Shown here: one piece after another, positions 35,206 through 45,489 of the stretch
Layout: every line of letters begins with the position of its first letter
How positions within the stretch are numbered: position 1 is the stretch's first letter
NCBI RefSeq assembly: GCF_014640635.1
Contig: NZ_BMHI01000006.1
Location: forward strand, 124,001 to 188,000
DNA: 64,000 nt
Source: Flexivirga endophytica
Lineage (GTDB): Bacteria; Actinomycetota; Actinomycetes; Actinomycetales; Dermatophilaceae
Direction of reading: 5' to 3'
Translations under genes and position numbers: made by a program
Notes under the pieces: model-generated
The model's input: only the letters and a program-made list of their open reading frames with translations
What the model was told of the DNA's origin: nothing
The model's database searches: none

Positions 35206-35247
35206 CGTGGTTTGGAGGCGGTGAATACACCTGGAAAATCACGTGAT

Positions 35248-38200
35248 TCAGCTGGATGCGGGATCGGCGACATCTTCCAGTTGCCGCCCGAAAGCCTGGT
35301 CGAACTCCTCGCGCGCAGCTAGGTCCGCCGAGGCGCGTGCGGCGCGCTCCTGCCGGCGCAGCTCTCCGGCCGCTGCGTGCTGGCCCTGCTTGGACAGCAC
35401 CACCGACAGGTCGTGCATCGCGGCGGCCACGCTGAGCGGCCGGTCCAGTGCGGTGCACTCCTCGATGCTCTCCCGCAGCTCCTCCTCGGCCTCGTCGAGC
35501 CGGCCCAGCGCCGCCAGCGCGCGGGCCTTGGTGCGACGGGCGCGGGCCGCCAGGAAGAGATCCTGGGAGTCGACCGCGCGGCGCCATACGATCTCGGCTT
35601 CCTGTAGCGCTTCGTCGTCGCGCCCCAGCTGATAGCTCATCTCCGACCTCGCGTCGAGCGCGTAGGACAGCAGGTGCTCCTCGCCGAGGTTCTGCAGCAG
35701 GGTCGTCACCTCGGTCAGCAGGACGTTGACCGAGCCGAGGTGCCGTTGCCGCCAGGTGACCCGGGCCAGCTCGATCGTCGCGGTCGCGTAGGCGATCCGG
35801 TCCCCGTCGTCGGCGAGCAGGTCCCGGGCTCGCATCAACTCGTGGTCGGCGGCCTCCAGCTCGTCGTAGTCGTTGTGCAACACCCCGCGCACGGTGCTCG
35901 CCCAACCGGCGTATGTCGGGTCGGTCGCGTCCGCCAGCAGCCCCTCGGCACGACCGAGCGCGGCCTCCACCAGCGGCCGGCGGCCCAGGGACAAGGCGGC
36001 CTGCGCGGTGACGATGTCCGCGGCGGCCGCCGCGTGGTTGGCGCCGAGCAAGGTCAACGCCTTCCGGGCGCCGTCGGCCGCGGCAAGCGCTGCGCGCGAC
36101 TCCGAGCGCAGGTCCTGACGGTGCCAGGCCTCGGCCAGCAGCAGGAGGGCACGGCCGTGTTGCTGGTCGGACGAGGCCGAGTCGAGGCGCTCCCGCACGG
36201 TGGCGGCGACGCCCAGCCAGCTGCCGTGCCCGACGAAGGTGTGCTGGGCATTCGCAGCGGCGACCAGCAAGCGCCAGGACAGCTCCGGAACGGAGTCGGC
36301 CAGCGTCTCGGCGATGGTAAGCATCGCCCGCCCGTCCGCCCGGAAGAAGGCACGGGCGACGGCGACGTCCGCCGTGGGGAGCGGGGGAGTGCCGTCGTCG
36401 GGCATCGGTGGTGCGGCCGGCACGAACCGGCGATGGAAGGCGCCGTGGAAACTGCTGGCCCGGCGCAGCAACTCGCGGCCGAGGTCGGTAAGCGCCGTAT
36501 GCCGAGTCGCGTCGTCGATCGGGTGCTCCGCCCGGGCGAATTGCGCCACCAGGCTGTGCAACCGATAGATCGTGGCCTCGTTGTCGCGCTCGACCGGCTC
36601 GATCAGATTGGTCGCCAGCAGTGTCTCGATGAGGTCGTCGCCAGCATCCTCGTCGTGCAGCATCGTGCCGGGCATCCATCCGCTGACGCCGCTCAGCGGC
36701 AGGTGCGCGACGAGCGCGACCGCCCGGTGCTCGTCCTGGGTGCGACGCTCCCAGACCATCTGCACGCTCTTGCGCAGGCCCTCCAGGGCGTCCCGGCCGC
36801 CGGCAGCGCTCGACAGCAGCCGCCGGGCCATCGGCCCGAACTGACGGTCCGGCCGGTGCGCCAGCCGGCCGGCGACCAGGCGGATGGCGAGCGGGAGGCG
36901 GCCCGTCGCGTCGAGGAGTTCGGTCGCGCCGGCGACGTCCGCGGCGACTCGCTCGTCACCGATGAGCGATGCCAGCAGGCTCCGGGCGTCCTCGATCTGC
37001 AATGACCGCAGGCGAATCGGCGTCCAGTCGTCGATGGCCGCGTCGATGCCGCGGGAGGTGACGATCGCCATCGAACCGGCCGAGACCGGCAACAGCTGAT
37101 CGAGCGACTCGGCCACCTGCGGAGTGACCTCCGTCAGGTTGTCGATGACGATCAGCACGCGTCGTTCCTCCAGGATCGACCGGAAGAGGCCGGTGCGTGC
37201 GGTGACGTCCTCGGGTATGGCGCGGGTGCGGACCCCGAGCAGCCGGAGGAACGACCCCAGAATTCCCGAGACGTCCAGGACCTCGCCGTTGCCGAGATCG
37301 GCATACAGGGTGCCGTCCGGGAAACCGTCCTGCACCTGGCGCCCCGCATGGATCGCGAGCGCGCTCTTGCCGACCCCGGTCAGGCCGGTGACGGCGACCA
37401 CGACGGCCTCTTCGGCCGTCCGCTGCGCGGCCCGTCGGATGTGTGCGGTCTCGTCATCCCGGCCGACGAAGTGTGAAGGATCCCTGGGGAGGGTGCGCGG
37501 CACGGGCAACTGCGAAATGCCCGCATGTGGCGTCGGCGTGGCGTCCGGTATGACGTCTGCGGCCGGGGCGGGCGCGGGCGCCGTGGGCGGCCGCTCGGGC
37601 ACTGCGGCGTATGGCGCGTCGTGCGTCGCCTGGGTTGCGGCAGCGGTCGACTGGACGCCGTTGAGCACGTCGCAGTGCGCGTCCCGCAGCACTTCGGACG
37701 GTGTGACGCCCAACTCCTCGTCGAGCCTGCGGTAGATGTCGCGGTAGACCCGCAGCGCCTCCTCCTGGCGCCCGGTCGCCGCGAGAACGCGCATCAGCTG
37801 TGCGGCGAATGCCTCGTGGAACGGTTGACTCTGAACGAGAGCGGTCAAACGGGTCGTCAGGCCGCGGAATTCGCCCAACTGAAGGGCGAGCTCGTTACAT
37901 TCCTCGATCACGTTGAGGCGTTCACCGGCGAGCGTCTGCTGGGCGAGGTGTACGTCGTCGGTGGCGGGGATGTTCTGCAGTGGCGGGTCGCCGAAGACCT
38001 CGATGGCGGCACTGAGGCGACTCCAGCGCTCGGCGAGGTCTTCCTCGTCGCCGGCGGTCAGCTCGCGCCACTCCGCGCAGTCGGAGCGAACCCCGTCGGC
38101 CAGCCGGTAGCCGGTCTTCGTCGTCTCGATCAACGCGAACTCGCGGCCCTTGCGACGCAGGCCGGACACCAGCGCTTGCACCCGATTTCGTGCTGACGAC

Positions 38201-38385
38201 GGCGGTTCGTCACCCCAGATCCACGGCACCAGGGCGTCCGCGGACACCGATCCGCCGTCCGGGCACATGGCCACCCGAGCGAGCAGGGATCGTTCCAATT
38301 GGCTCAGCGGCAGGGTTGTGGAGCCGCAGAGGAGTTCGACATGACCCAGGACCCGAAGACGGGCGCAGTCTCCTGGAGTGCGCAT
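35248..38385 (-). CDS. AfsR/SARP-like regulator: BTAD, NB-ARC ATPase and TPR domains
   Basis: A regulator of about 1045 residues. The N-terminus is a winged-helix OmpR-type DNA-binding domain ([28 protein letters not shown]), followed by a bacterial transcriptional activation domain (about 100-260). A STAND-type ATPase follows with P-loop [15 protein letters not shown] near residue 335, then a long TPR-like helical C-terminus. AfsR-type proteins switch on secondary metabolism or stress genes in response to a ligand. No biosynthetic cluster is visible here. The ATG at 38385 lacks a ribosome site and could be leaderless. It is divergent from mshA. Confidence 0.85.
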   Translation of the reverse strand: MRTPGDCARLRVLGHVELLCGSTTLPLSQLERSLLARVAMCPDGGSVSADALVPWIWGDEPPSSARNRVQALVSGLRRKGREFALIETTKTGYRLADGVRSDCAEWRELTAGDEEDLAERWSRLSAAIEVFGDPPLQNIPATDDVHLAQQTLAGERLNVIEECNELALQLGEFRGLTTRLTALVQSQPFHEAFAAQLMRVLAATGRQEEALRVYRDIYRRLDEELGVTPSEVLRDAHCDVLNGVQSTAAATQATHDAPYAAVPERPPTAPAPAPAADVIPDATPTPHAGISQLPVPRTLPRDPSHFVGRDDETAHIRRAAQRTAEEAVVVAVTGLTGVGKSALAIHAGRQVQDGFPDGTLYADLGNGEVLDVSGILGSFLRLLGVRTRAIPEDVTARTGLFRSILEERRVLIVIDNLTEVTPQVAESLDQLLPVSAGSMAIVTSRGIDAAIDDWTPIRLRSLQIEDARSLLASLIGDERVAADVAGATELLDATGRLPLAIRLVAGRLAHRPDRQFGPMARRLLSSAAGGRDALEGLRKSVQMVWERRTQDEHRAVALVAHLPLSGVSGWMPGTMLHDEDAGDDLIETLLATNLIEPVERDNEATIYRLHSLVAQFARAEHPIDDATRHTALTDLGRELLRRASSFHGAFHRRFVPAAPPMPDDGTPPLPTADVAVARAFFRADGRAMLTIAETLADSVPELSWRLLVAAANAQHTFVGHGSWLGVAATVRERLDSASSDQQHGRALLLLAEAWHRQDLRSESRAALAAADGARKALTLLGANHAAAAADIVTAQAALSLGRRPLVEAALGRAEGLLADATDPTYAGWASTVRGVLHNDYDELEAADHELMRARDLLADDGDRIAYATATIELARVTWRQRHLGSVNVLLTEVTTLLQNLGEEHLLSYALDARSEMSYQLGRDDEALQEAEIVWRRAVDSQDLFLAARARRTKARALAALGRLDEAEEELRESIEECTALDRPLSVAAAMHDLSVVLSKQGQHAAAGELRRQERAARASADLAAREEFDQAFGRQLEDVADPASS

Positions 38386-38473
38386 ACGAGTCACGGTAAT
38401 GGCGTGGTGCACCCGGGTGGACGTTCCGACGTCGGCGGATTCGCCGGGACGGACAGGGTGGGAGACTGGGTCG

Positions 38474-39796
38474 GTGACAGCAGTTTCCGACCAGCCGTGT
38501 CCCGTGCGCAGAGTCGCGATGATCAGTGTGCACACCTCACCCCTCGACCAGCCCGGCATGGGGGACGCCGGCGGTCTCAACGTCTACGTCGTCGAGACCG
38601 CGAAACGACTCGGCCGACGGGGGATAGAGGTCGAGATCTTCACCCGGCGCACCTCGGCGGCACTGGCCGAGACGGTGCAGTTGGCGCCCGGAGTGCTCGT
38701 GCGACACGTCGACGCGGGCCCCTACGAGGGCCTGGCCAAGAACGACCTGCCCGGTCAGCTGTGTGCCTTCGCCGCCGGTGTCATGCGCCACGTCGCGCTC
38801 AGCCCCGAGGGTCACTACGACCTGGTGCACTCGCACTACTGGCTCAGCGGCCAGGTCGGCTGGCTCGCCGCCGACCGCTGGGACGTGCCGCTGGTGCACA
38901 CCATGCACACCATGGCCCGGGTCAAGAACGCGTCGCTGGCGCAGGACGACCGCCCGGAGCCGAGCGGCCGTGAGATCGGTGAGGAGCAGGTCGTGCGCGC
39001 AGCCAGTCTGCTCGTCGCTAACACTCCCCGGGAGGCCAACGAGCTCGTCGACCTCTATGACGCAGACTCCGAGCTGGTCGAAATCGTTTCTCCCGGAGTC
39101 GATCTCGAGACTTTTACACCCGGAGATCGCACCGCGGCACGGTCTGCGGTGTGCCTGCCGGACGGTGCCCAGGTCATCCTCTTCGTCGGGCGGATCCAGC
39201 CGCTGAAGGCACCCGACGTCCTGCTGCGCGCGGTGGCGGAGCTGCTCGAGCGCGATCCCGACCGGCGCGGCAAGCTGGTGGTGGCAGTGCTCGGCGGACC
39301 CAGTGGCACCGGGCTCGACAAGCCGCGTGGCCTGCAGCAACTGGCCCGTGAACTCGGCATCGCCGACGTCGTGCAGTTCGTCCCGCCGGCGAGCCGCTCG
39401 GAGCTGGCGCAGTGGTACCGCGCTGCGGATCTCCTTGCGGTGCCGTCGTATTCGGAGTCCTTCGGGTTGGTCGCGCTGGAGGCAGAGGCGTGCGGGACCC
39501 CGGTCGTCGCCGCCGACGTCGGCGGCCTGCCGGATGCCGTCGGCGACGCGGGTGTCCTGGTCGATGGTCACGACCCGGGTGACTGGGCGACCGCGCTCGG
39601 CGACCTGCTGGACGACCCGATCCGCCGGAAAGAGCTCTCCGGCAACGCGATCGAGCACGCGGCCCGGTTCGGCTGGGACGCCACGAGTGAGCGCCTGCTG
39701 GAGGTCTACCGGGAAGCGTGTCGGTCCGCCGTCGCCGAGGCACCCGACCTGGCGACACCGAGTTTCGCAGGTGCGCCGACCGCCCCGATCCCATGA
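38474..39796 (+). CDS. mshA: D-inositol-3-phosphate glycosyltransferase MshA
   Basis: The 440-residue GT4 enzyme that starts mycothiol synthesis by joining N-acetylglucosamine to inositol 3-phosphate. Diagnostic pieces are [44 protein letters not shown] and the C-terminal NDP-sugar site [19 protein letters not shown]. The GTG at 38474 has GGGAG about ten bases upstream. It is followed by the ybjN-like gene and gpmA as in Mycobacterium. An in-frame start at 38378 would overlap the AfsR-like gene start. Confidence 0.95.
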   Translation: MTAVSDQPCPVRRVAMISVHTSPLDQPGMGDAGGLNVYVVETAKRLGRRGIEVEIFTRRTSAALAETVQLAPGVLVRHVDAGPYEGLAKNDLPGQLCAFAAGVMRHVALSPEGHYDLVHSHYWLSGQVGWLAADRWDVPLVHTMHTMARVKNASLAQDDRPEPSGREIGEEQVVRAASLLVANTPREANELVDLYDADSELVEIVSPGVDLETFTPGDRTAARSAVCLPDGAQVILFVGRIQPLKAPDVLLRAVAELLERDPDRRGKLVVAVLGGPSGTGLDKPRGLQQLARELGIADVVQFVPPASRSELAQWYRAADLLAVPSYSESFGLVALEAEACGTPVVAADVGGLPDAVGDAGVLVDGHDPGDWATALGDLLDDPIRRKELSGNAIEHAARFGWDATSERLLEVYREACRSAVAEAPDLATPSFAGAPTAPIP

Positions 39797-39819
39797 CCGA
39801 GTCGCCCGAAGGAGATGAC

Positions 39820-40329
39820 ATGAACGACATACAGCAGGCTGTCGAGCAGTACCTCGCCGAAACAGAGCTCGAGTGGGAGCTCGGCGCTCGTGACGGCGAA
39901 TGGGTCATCAGCCTGCCGGGTGAGCGCAAACTGAAGACGGTTGTCTCGTTGCTGGTCGGTGAAACTGCGGTGACAGCAACAGCTTTCGTCATACGACATC
40001 CCGACGAGAACCACTCGGAGTTCTACCAATATCTGCTCCGGCGCAACCTGCGGCGGCCCGGTATCGCCTACGCGACCGACGAGCACGGCGACGTCTTCGT
40101 GGTCTCCCGGACGCCGGTGGCGGCGGTCGACTCGGCATACCTGGACACACTTTTCGGGATCGTGCTCGAGGCCGCCGACGAGATCTTCAACGAGCTGCTG
40201 GTGATCGGCTTCCGCAGCTCGATGCAGAAGGAATGGGACTGGCGGATCAGCCGCGGCGAGTCCACTCGCAACCTCGAGGCCTTCCGTCACCTTTTGGACC
40301 ACGACGCCGGCGGCTCCGAGCGTTCGTAA
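39820..40329 (+). CDS. YbjN-domain protein
   Basis: A 169-residue YbjN/type III secretion chaperone-like fold protein of unknown exact role. AAGGAG lies just before ATG 39820. An ATG at 39793 overlapping the mshA stop (ATGA) is also possible and would add nine residues. Family segments such as [33 protein letters not shown] and [10 protein letters not shown] are clear. It sits between mshA and gpmA, as in Mycobacterium (Rv0487), suggesting an old functional link that has not been defined. Confidence 0.88.
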   Translation: MNDIQQAVEQYLAETELEWELGARDGEWVISLPGERKLKTVVSLLVGETAVTATAFVIRHPDENHSEFYQYLLRRNLRRPGIAYATDEHGDVFVVSRTPVAAVDSAYLDTLFGIVLEAADEIFNELLVIGFRSSMQKEWDWRISRGESTRNLEAFRHLLDHDAGGSERS

Positions 40330-40330
40330 G

Positions 40331-41083
40331 ATGGCGGCCATGACTTACACCCTGGTGCTGCTTCGTCACGGCGAGTCCGAGTGGAACGCCAAGAACCTCT
40401 TCACCGGCTGGGTCGACGTCCCGCTGAGTGCCAAGGGGCGGGCCGAGGCCGTGCACGGCGGCGAGCTGATCGCCGAGAGCGGGGTGCTGCCGGACGTCGT
40501 GCACACCTCACTGCTGCGCCGGGCGATCTCGACCGCTGGGGTCGCACTCGACACCGCGGACCGGCACTGGATCCCGGTGCGGCGCAGCTGGCGGCTCAAC
40601 GAGCGCCACTACGGAGCGCTGCAGGGCAAGGACAAGAAGGCCACCCTGGCGGAGTTCGGCGAGGAGCAGTTCATGACCTGGCGCCGGTCCTTCGACGTTC
40701 CGCCGCCGGCCATCGAGGCGGGCAGCGAGTTCAGCCAGGACGCCGACCCGCGGTACGCCGACCTCGGTGACGAGCTGCCGGCGACCGAGTGCCTCAAGGA
40801 CGTCATCGCCCGCTTCCTGCCCTACTGGGAGCAGTCCATCGTGCCGGACCTCCAGGACGGCAAGACGGTGCTCGTGGCCGCGCACGGCAACTCACTGCGG
40901 GCGCTGGTCAAGCACCTCGACGGCATCAGCGACGACGACATCGTGGGGCTCAACATCCCGACCGGGCAGCCGCTGGTCTACCGCCTCGACGAGGACCTGA
41001 AGCCGACGGTGCCCGGCGGTGAATACCTGGACCCGGTGGCTGCCAAGGCCGCCGCCGAGGCCGTCGCCAACCAGGGGCGCTGA
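40331..41083 (+). CDS. gpmA: 2,3-bisphosphoglycerate-dependent phosphoglycerate mutase
   Basis: A 250-residue glycolytic enzyme interconverting 3- and 2-phosphoglycerate through a phosphohistidine. The RHGESEWN motif holds the phosphorylated His, with [14 protein letters not shown] near the C-terminus and [14 protein letters not shown] in the middle. The ATG at 40331 gives the usual distance to LVLLRHG, and 40340 is an alternative. It follows the ybjN-like gene by one base. The 51-bp array C follows it. Confidence 0.95.
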   Translation: MAAMTYTLVLLRHGESEWNAKNLFTGWVDVPLSAKGRAEAVHGGELIAESGVLPDVVHTSLLRRAISTAGVALDTADRHWIPVRRSWRLNERHYGALQGKDKKATLAEFGEEQFMTWRRSFDVPPPAIEAGSEFSQDADPRYADLGDELPATECLKDVIARFLPYWEQSIVPDLQDGKTVLVAAHGNSLRALVKHLDGISDDDIVGLNIPTGQPLVYRLDEDLKPTVPGGEYLDPVAAKAAAEAVANQGR

Positions 41084-41145
41084 GCCTTCTGCTTCGACTC
41101 CTCGCGGCCGTGGTGGAGGCCGGCGCTGCGCTGCCCAGTTCGTAG

Positions 41146-41322
41146 CTCGCTACTGTCGTCACTTATTCGTCCGGCGGGGCGGCGTGTGGCGTGTACCTCG
41201 CTACTGTCGTCACTTATTCGTCCGGCGCGGCGGCGTGTGGCGTGTACCTCGCTACTGTCGTCACTTATTCGTCCGGCGGGGCGGCGTGTGGCGTGTACCT
41301 CGCTACTGTCGTCACTTATTCG
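41146..41322. repeat. 51-bp tandem repeat array C, about 3.5 copies
   Basis: CTCGCTACTGTCGTCACTTA starts at 41146, 41197, 41248 and 41299 (period 51), each followed by TTCGTCCGGCGGGGCGGCG-type sequence. It fills the convergent gap between gpmA and phoU. Read on the minus strand the unit contains AAGTGACGACAGTAGC, which aligns with the AAGTGCCGACGGTCGG core of arrays A1 and A2. Confidence 0.92.
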
Positions 41323-41335
41323 CTCGCCGAGCGAC

Positions 41336-42001
41336 TCAGCGCTTGAGCCCTTCTGACTCCGAGCCGTAGCGGCCGGTGACCAGATAGACGATGCGGTTGG
41401 CGACGGCGACCGCGTGGTCACCGAAGCGCTCGTAGTAGCGGCTGATCAATGTGGTGTCGACCGCGGCCTCGGTGCCGTGCTCCCACGTCTGGTTGAGGAG
41501 CTCACCGAAGATCTTGCGGTGCAGCTCGTCCATCTGGTCGTCGATCGTCTGGATCGCGACGGCGCCGTGGACGTCCTTGTTCGCGATCGCCTGACCGGTG
41601 GCCGACACGAGACGTTCGGCGACGTCGGCCATCTCCCTGATGGTGCCGTGCAACTGGTCCGGGACGGCGCAATCGGGGTAGCGACGGCGAGCCGCCTTCG
41701 CGACGTGCCGGGCCAGGTCACCCATCCGCTCGATGTCGCTGGACATGTGCATGGCCGTCACGACCATCCGCAGGTCGGTGGCGACGGGCTGCTGGCGGGC
41801 CAGCAGGTCGACCGCACGGTCGTCGACCTCGCGGCGCAGGTTGTCGATGTCGTCGTCGGCGGCGATCACGCTCTCGGCGGTCGTCAGGTCGGTCTCGAGC
41901 AGGGCCGTAGTTGCCCGCCGCATGGCGGCACCGACCATGGTGGTCATCTCGACGAGGTCGTCGGAGACCCTGTCGAGGTCGTCGTGGAAAGCGTCGCGCA
42001 T
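41336..42001 (-). CDS. phoU: Phosphate signalling protein PhoU
   Basis: A 221-residue, all-helical protein made of two PhoU repeats (EMTTMVGAAMRRATTALLE, then VAERLVSATGQAIANKD), each with the E/D-x3-D metal-binding pattern. PhoU mediates between the Pst transporter and the sensor kinase and restrains phosphate uptake. The ATG at 42001 follows AAAGGA by about 11 bases. A longer reading upstream would cover the promoter. It is divergent from senX3, with a shared PHO-box-like site between them. Confidence 0.93.
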   Translation of the reverse strand: MRDAFHDDLDRVSDDLVEMTTMVGAAMRRATTALLETDLTTAESVIAADDDIDNLRREVDDRAVDLLARQQPVATDLRMVVTAMHMSSDIERMGDLARHVAKAARRRYPDCAVPDQLHGTIREMADVAERLVSATGQAIANKDVHGAVAIQTIDDQMDELHRKIFGELLNQTWEHGTEAAVDTTLISRYYERFGDHAVAVANRIVYLVTGRYGSESEGLKR

Positions 42002-42166
42002 CTGAACTTCGATCCTTTGTCGGGTGGAGCGTCGGATGGTGGCATCGGGTGGCGCCGGTCGGCATTGCACCCGTAGTGAATCAGACAACCGCACCAGCAC
42101 GTATGGCGTCATACGGCCGTCCCACCCCCGCGGTAGGTCCGTCCATGGTGGACCTTCCCAGGGGTT

Positions 42167-42199
42167 GGTGAACATGACGGGACCCGTAGATGAACGGTC
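42167..42199 (-). promoter_or_regulatory. PHO-box-like repeats between phoU and senX3
   Basis: GGTGAAC at 42167 and GATGAAC at 42189 are 22 bases apart, two 11-base steps, with a weaker CGGGACC at the intermediate position 42178. The orientation relative to phoU matches that of the array relative to pstS. Autoregulation of senX3-regX3 and phoU by RegX3 is inferred. Confidence 0.6.
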
Positions 42200-42240
42200 G
42201 GCACACACCCGGCATACGGCGCCTCCGAGGTGAAAAGCCG

Positions 42241-43446
42241 GTGTCGCGGGTGCGTACATTGGTCGCCGTGATGGTCGCAATTGTCGCCGCCGTGGTGGCG
42301 TTGATCGTCGGCTTCGCCGTCGGTCGGCTGCTGCCCGGTCGGGGAGCCCGCCCGGTGGCCGGCGCGCCGGATCGACCCGTTTCGCCACTGGCGCCGGCGG
42401 CGAGCGATGTCCTCGACGCGTTGAGCTCGGTCATCATCGTCATGAACGCCTCCGACAAGGTCGTGCGGTCGAGCCCCAGTGCGGGCGCGCTCGGGTTGGT
42501 GCGCAACACCGAGCTGGCGCACGTCCGGCTGCTCGAGCTGGTGCGCGCGGTGCGCCGTGACGGCGAGGTCCGAGAAGTCGAACTCGAAGTCGCCCGAGGC
42601 CCGCTCGGCAGCGCGCAACTCATGCTCGACGTCCGGGTCGCACCGCTTCGTGCCCAGCACGTCCTGTTGCTCGTCGAGGACCGGACGCACGCGCGGCGCG
42701 TCGAGGAGATCCGCCGCGACTTCGTCGTGAACGTCTCGCACGAGTTGAAGACGCCGGTGAGCGGCCTGACGTTGCTCGCCGAGGCCATGGACGAAGCCCG
42801 CGACGACAGCGAGGCCGTCCACCGGTTCGCGGGGCGGATGCAGGTGGAGACGACCCGACTCGCGCGCCTGGTGCAGGAGATCGTCGATCTCTCGCGGTTG
42901 CAGGTCGACGACGCGATCGACGAGCCGGTGCTGGTCGACGTGCGGCAGTGCGCCAAGGAAGCGGTCGGCCACCTGCAGTTGCTGGCGACGGACAAGGGGA
43001 TCACCGTCACGACCGCCTTGGGCGACCCGCACCTGCCGGCGCAGGTGTATGGCGACCCCAACCTCATCACGACCGCGCTGCGCAACCTGGTGGAGAACGC
43101 CGTCAACTACTCCGACAGCGACACCAGGGTCAGCGTGACCGTCCACGCCGGCTCCGACTTCGTGTCGGTCCTGGTCAAGGACCAGGGGACCGGCATACCG
43201 CCGGCCGAGCTGGACCGCATCTTCGAACGCTTCTACCGGATGGACGCCGCCCGATCGCGGCGCACGGGCGGCACCGGGCTCGGCCTCGCGATCGTGAAGC
43301 ACGTCTGCGCCAACCACGGCGGGGAGGTCACCGTCTGGTCCGAACCGGGCCAGGGCTCGACCTTCACCGTCCGTCTTCCCACGGCACAACCCGTGCCACC
43401 CACCCCACCCGTCATACCTGACACCCAACGGAAGGTCACCCCATGA
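42241..43446 (+). CDS. senX3: Sensor histidine kinase SenX3
   Basis: A 401-residue phosphate-responsive kinase. It has an N-terminal membrane helix (about 5-29), a PAS-like domain (about 60-160) and the dimerisation/phosphoacceptor box NVSHELKTPVSG. The HATPase domain has NLVENAVNYS (N box), DQGTGIPP and TGGTGLGLAIVKH. The GTG at 42241 has GAGG about ten bases upstream. Its end overlaps regX3 by 4 bases (ATGA). In mycobacteria SenX3 senses low phosphate through PhoU and Pst. Confidence 0.95.
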   Translation: MSRVRTLVAVMVAIVAAVVALIVGFAVGRLLPGRGARPVAGAPDRPVSPLAPAASDVLDALSSVIIVMNASDKVVRSSPSAGALGLVRNTELAHVRLLELVRAVRRDGEVREVELEVARGPLGSAQLMLDVRVAPLRAQHVLLLVEDRTHARRVEEIRRDFVVNVSHELKTPVSGLTLLAEAMDEARDDSEAVHRFAGRMQVETTRLARLVQEIVDLSRLQVDDAIDEPVLVDVRQCAKEAVGHLQLLATDKGITVTTALGDPHLPAQVYGDPNLITTALRNLVENAVNYSDSDTRVSVTVHAGSDFVSVLVKDQGTGIPPAELDRIFERFYRMDAARSRRTGGTGLGLAIVKHVCANHGGEVTVWSEPGQGSTFTVRLPTAQPVPPTPPVIPDTQRKVTP

Positions 43447-44126
43447 CGCGCATCCTCGTGGTCGAGGACGAAGTGTCCATTTCCGACCCGCTCACCTACA
43501 TGCTCGGCAAGGAGGGTTACGAAGTCGCCCTGGCCGAGACCGGCCCGGACGCAGTGCTGGAGTTCGACCGCAGCGGCGCCGACCTCGTGCTGCTGGACCT
43601 CATGTTGCCGGGCATGTCCGGCGTCGATGTGTGCCGCGTGCTGCGGCAGAAGTCGAACGTGCCGGTCATCATGCTGACCGCCAAGGACAGCGAGGTCGAC
43701 AAGGTGGTCGGCCTGGAGCTCGGCGCGGACGACTACGTCACCAAGCCCTACTCGGCCCGGGAGCTGCTCGCCCGCGTCAAGGCTGTGCTGCGGCGCGGTC
43801 AGGAGAGCGAGGAGCTGCTGCCCGCGACCCTTGAGGGCGGACCGGTGCGGATGGACGTCGAGCGCCATACGGTCGTCGTCGCCGGAGAGCCGGTTTCGTT
43901 GCCGCTCAAGGAATTCGAGCTGTTGGAGCTGCTGCTGCGCAACACCGGCCGGGTGCTGACCCGCTCGCAGCTGATCGACCGCATCTGGGGCAGCGACTAC
44001 GTCGGCGACACCAAGACGCTGGACGTGCACATCAAGCGGCTGCGCGCGAAGATCGAGCTCGACCCGGGCAACCCCCTACACATCCAGACGGTGCGCGGAC
44101 TGGGCTACAAGTTCGACACCGCCTGA
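43443..44126 (+). CDS. regX3: Response regulator RegX3
   Basis: A 227-residue OmpR-type regulator. The receiver has VVEDE, the phospho-acceptor in LVLLDLMLPGMSG and the Lys of DDYVTKPYS. The C-terminal winged helix ends GYKF. It is translationally coupled to senX3 and expected to activate pstSCAB and its own operon through PHO-box-like sites at low phosphate. A hairpin terminator follows. Confidence 0.95.
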   Translation: MTRILVVEDEVSISDPLTYMLGKEGYEVALAETGPDAVLEFDRSGADLVLLDLMLPGMSGVDVCRVLRQKSNVPVIMLTAKDSEVDKVVGLELGADDYVTKPYSARELLARVKAVLRRGQESEELLPATLEGGPVRMDVERHTVVVAGEPVSLPLKEFELLELLLRNTGRVLTRSQLIDRIWGSDYVGDTKTLDVHIKRLRAKIELDPGNPLHIQTVRGLGYKFDTA

Positions 44127-44144
44127 GCACATCCATGGCGTGGG

Positions 44145-44182
44145 AACGGCCGCTGGCAGGCGTATGCCGTCAGCGGCCGTTC
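44145..44182. terminator. Hairpin terminator between regX3 and the lipoprotein gene
   Basis: GAACGGCCGCTG (44145-44156) pairs perfectly with CAGCGGCCGTTC (44171-44182). The 14-base loop carries one copy of the octamer GTATGNCG. The flanking genes converge, so the stem may serve both. Confidence 0.85.
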
Positions 44183-44217
44183 GTCGTGCTGTGGGGCGCC
44201 GGATCACCGGTGCCGGA

Positions 44218-44781
44218 TCAGGCGTCCGGCTCCTGGGTCTCGGTCGCCGGCGGCGGCGTGTAGGTCCCGTGGTCGGGGGAGGCCGAACCGTAGGGGTATT
44301 GGTCGAGCACCACCGGGACCTGGACGTCGGTCGCACCCGACTTCGCGGTGGTGAAGGTGACCTTCTGCGAGGTGCCCGGACGGGCCGACACCGACGGCAC
44401 CGTGACCGGGGACACGGTCGCCTTGTCGTCCGCGGTGCGCTTGCCGTCCAGTCGGACGGCGGTCTCCGCGGGGACGGTGAGCGTGGCGTTCTTCTTGCCC
44501 GCGGTGACGGTCAGCTTGATCGCCGAGTCTCCGTTGTTGACGGCGAGCCCCTGCATCGAGCCGGTCTCGCCCTTGGCGCCGGCGACGATCAGGACGTTCT
44601 GCAGCTGCAGCGCTCCGATGGTCGTGTTGGTGCCGTCGGAGGCTTCGTAGCTCTTCGTGGTCTGAGCCGGCGAGAGGTACATGCAGCCGCTCAGCGTCGT
44701 GGCGGCCACCGCTGCCAGGGACACTGCCCCGAGGGTTGGCCGGGACACCGAAGGGAGGTGGGAAGGCAGTCGTCGCGTCAC
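44218..44781 (-). CDS. LpqE-like lipoprotein
   Basis: A 187-residue lipoprotein with a basic N-terminus, a hydrophobic stretch and the lipobox LSGC (Cys33 by my count), followed by a beta-rich domain and a Pro/Glu-rich tail. Its place directly divergent from carD matches LpqE in Mycobacterium (recalled). The function is unknown, though its domain resembles copper-chaperone PCuAC-like folds only loosely. I would not claim metal binding because no Met/His motif stands out. Confidence 0.82.
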   Translation of the reverse strand: MTRRLPSHLPSVSRPTLGAVSLAAVAATTLSGCMYLSPAQTTKSYEASDGTNTTIGALQLQNVLIVAGAKGETGSMQGLAVNNGDSAIKLTVTAGKKNATLTVPAETAVRLDGKRTADDKATVSPVTVPSVSARPGTSQKVTFTTAKSGATDVQVPVVLDQYPYGSASPDHGTYTPPPATETQEPDA

Positions 44782-44991
44782 ACGCGCAGCCTAGCGGTCG
44801 GTCGACGCCGGCCGTGACCCGGCATTCGGCCCTTTCGGCATACCACTTGAACAACGCGCGCGCGGAGCACGCCGAATGCAGGTTGTCAAGATCTCGGGGA
44901 AGGGCTGTGGAGGGCCCCTGACCTGCGGAAACGTTTATGTGACGTGCGTAACTCGTGATATTCTGGGAACCGCGAAAGGGGAAAACAACAC

Positions 44992-45474
44992 ATGGTTTTC
45001 AAGGTCGGCGAGACGGTCGTTTACCCGCATCACGGAGCGGCGCTCATCGAAGAGATCAATGTCCGCAAGATCAAGGGAGAGGACAAGCAGTACCTCGTTC
45101 TCAAGGTCGCCCAAGGTGACCTCAAGATCGAAGTCCCGGCCGAGAACTGCGATCTGGTCGGCGTGCGTGACGTCGTCAGCAAGGAAGGTCTCAACCGTGT
45201 GTTCGAGGTGCTTCGCGCCGATCACACCGAAGAGCCGACCAACTGGTCCCGTCGCTACAAGGCAAACCTCGAGAAGCTCGCGTCGGGCGACGTGATCAAG
45301 GTCGCCGAGGTCGTGCGTGACCTGTGGCGTCGCGATCAGGACCGCGGTCTGTCGGCCGGCGAGAAGCGCATGCTCGCGAAGGCACGTCAGATCCTGGTGT
45401 CCGAGCTCGCGCTCGCGGAGCACACCAACGAAGACAAGGCAGAGGCCACCCTCGACGAGGTGCTCGCCTCCTGA
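44992..45474 (+). CDS. carD: RNA polymerase-binding regulator CarD
   Basis: A 160-residue CarD/CdnL protein that binds the RNA polymerase beta subunit and stabilises open promoter complexes. The N-terminal RNAP-interacting domain ([20 protein letters not shown]) and the C-terminal helical domain ([19 protein letters not shown]) with its promoter-contacting Trp are present. GGGGA lies before the ATG. A -10-like TATTCT sits at 44959-44964. A 15-bp terminator stem follows 15 bases after the stop. Confidence 0.97.
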   Translation: MVFKVGETVVYPHHGAALIEEINVRKIKGEDKQYLVLKVAQGDLKIEVPAENCDLVGVRDVVSKEGLNRVFEVLRADHTEEPTNWSRRYKANLEKLASGDVIKVAEVVRDLWRRDQDRGLSAGEKRMLAKARQILVSELALAEHTNEDKAEATLDEVLAS

Positions 45475-45489
45475 GCCAGTCAACTCAGC

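Noticed and set aside
41146-41322. 51-bp direct repeats considered as a CRISPR array
   Set aside because: The repeats are contiguous with no variable spacers, and no cas gene is present in the window.
41336-42388. A long N-terminal extension of PhoU to 350 residues
   Set aside because: Homology begins at the ATG at 42001; the extension would cover the divergent promoter region and the PHO-box-like repeats.
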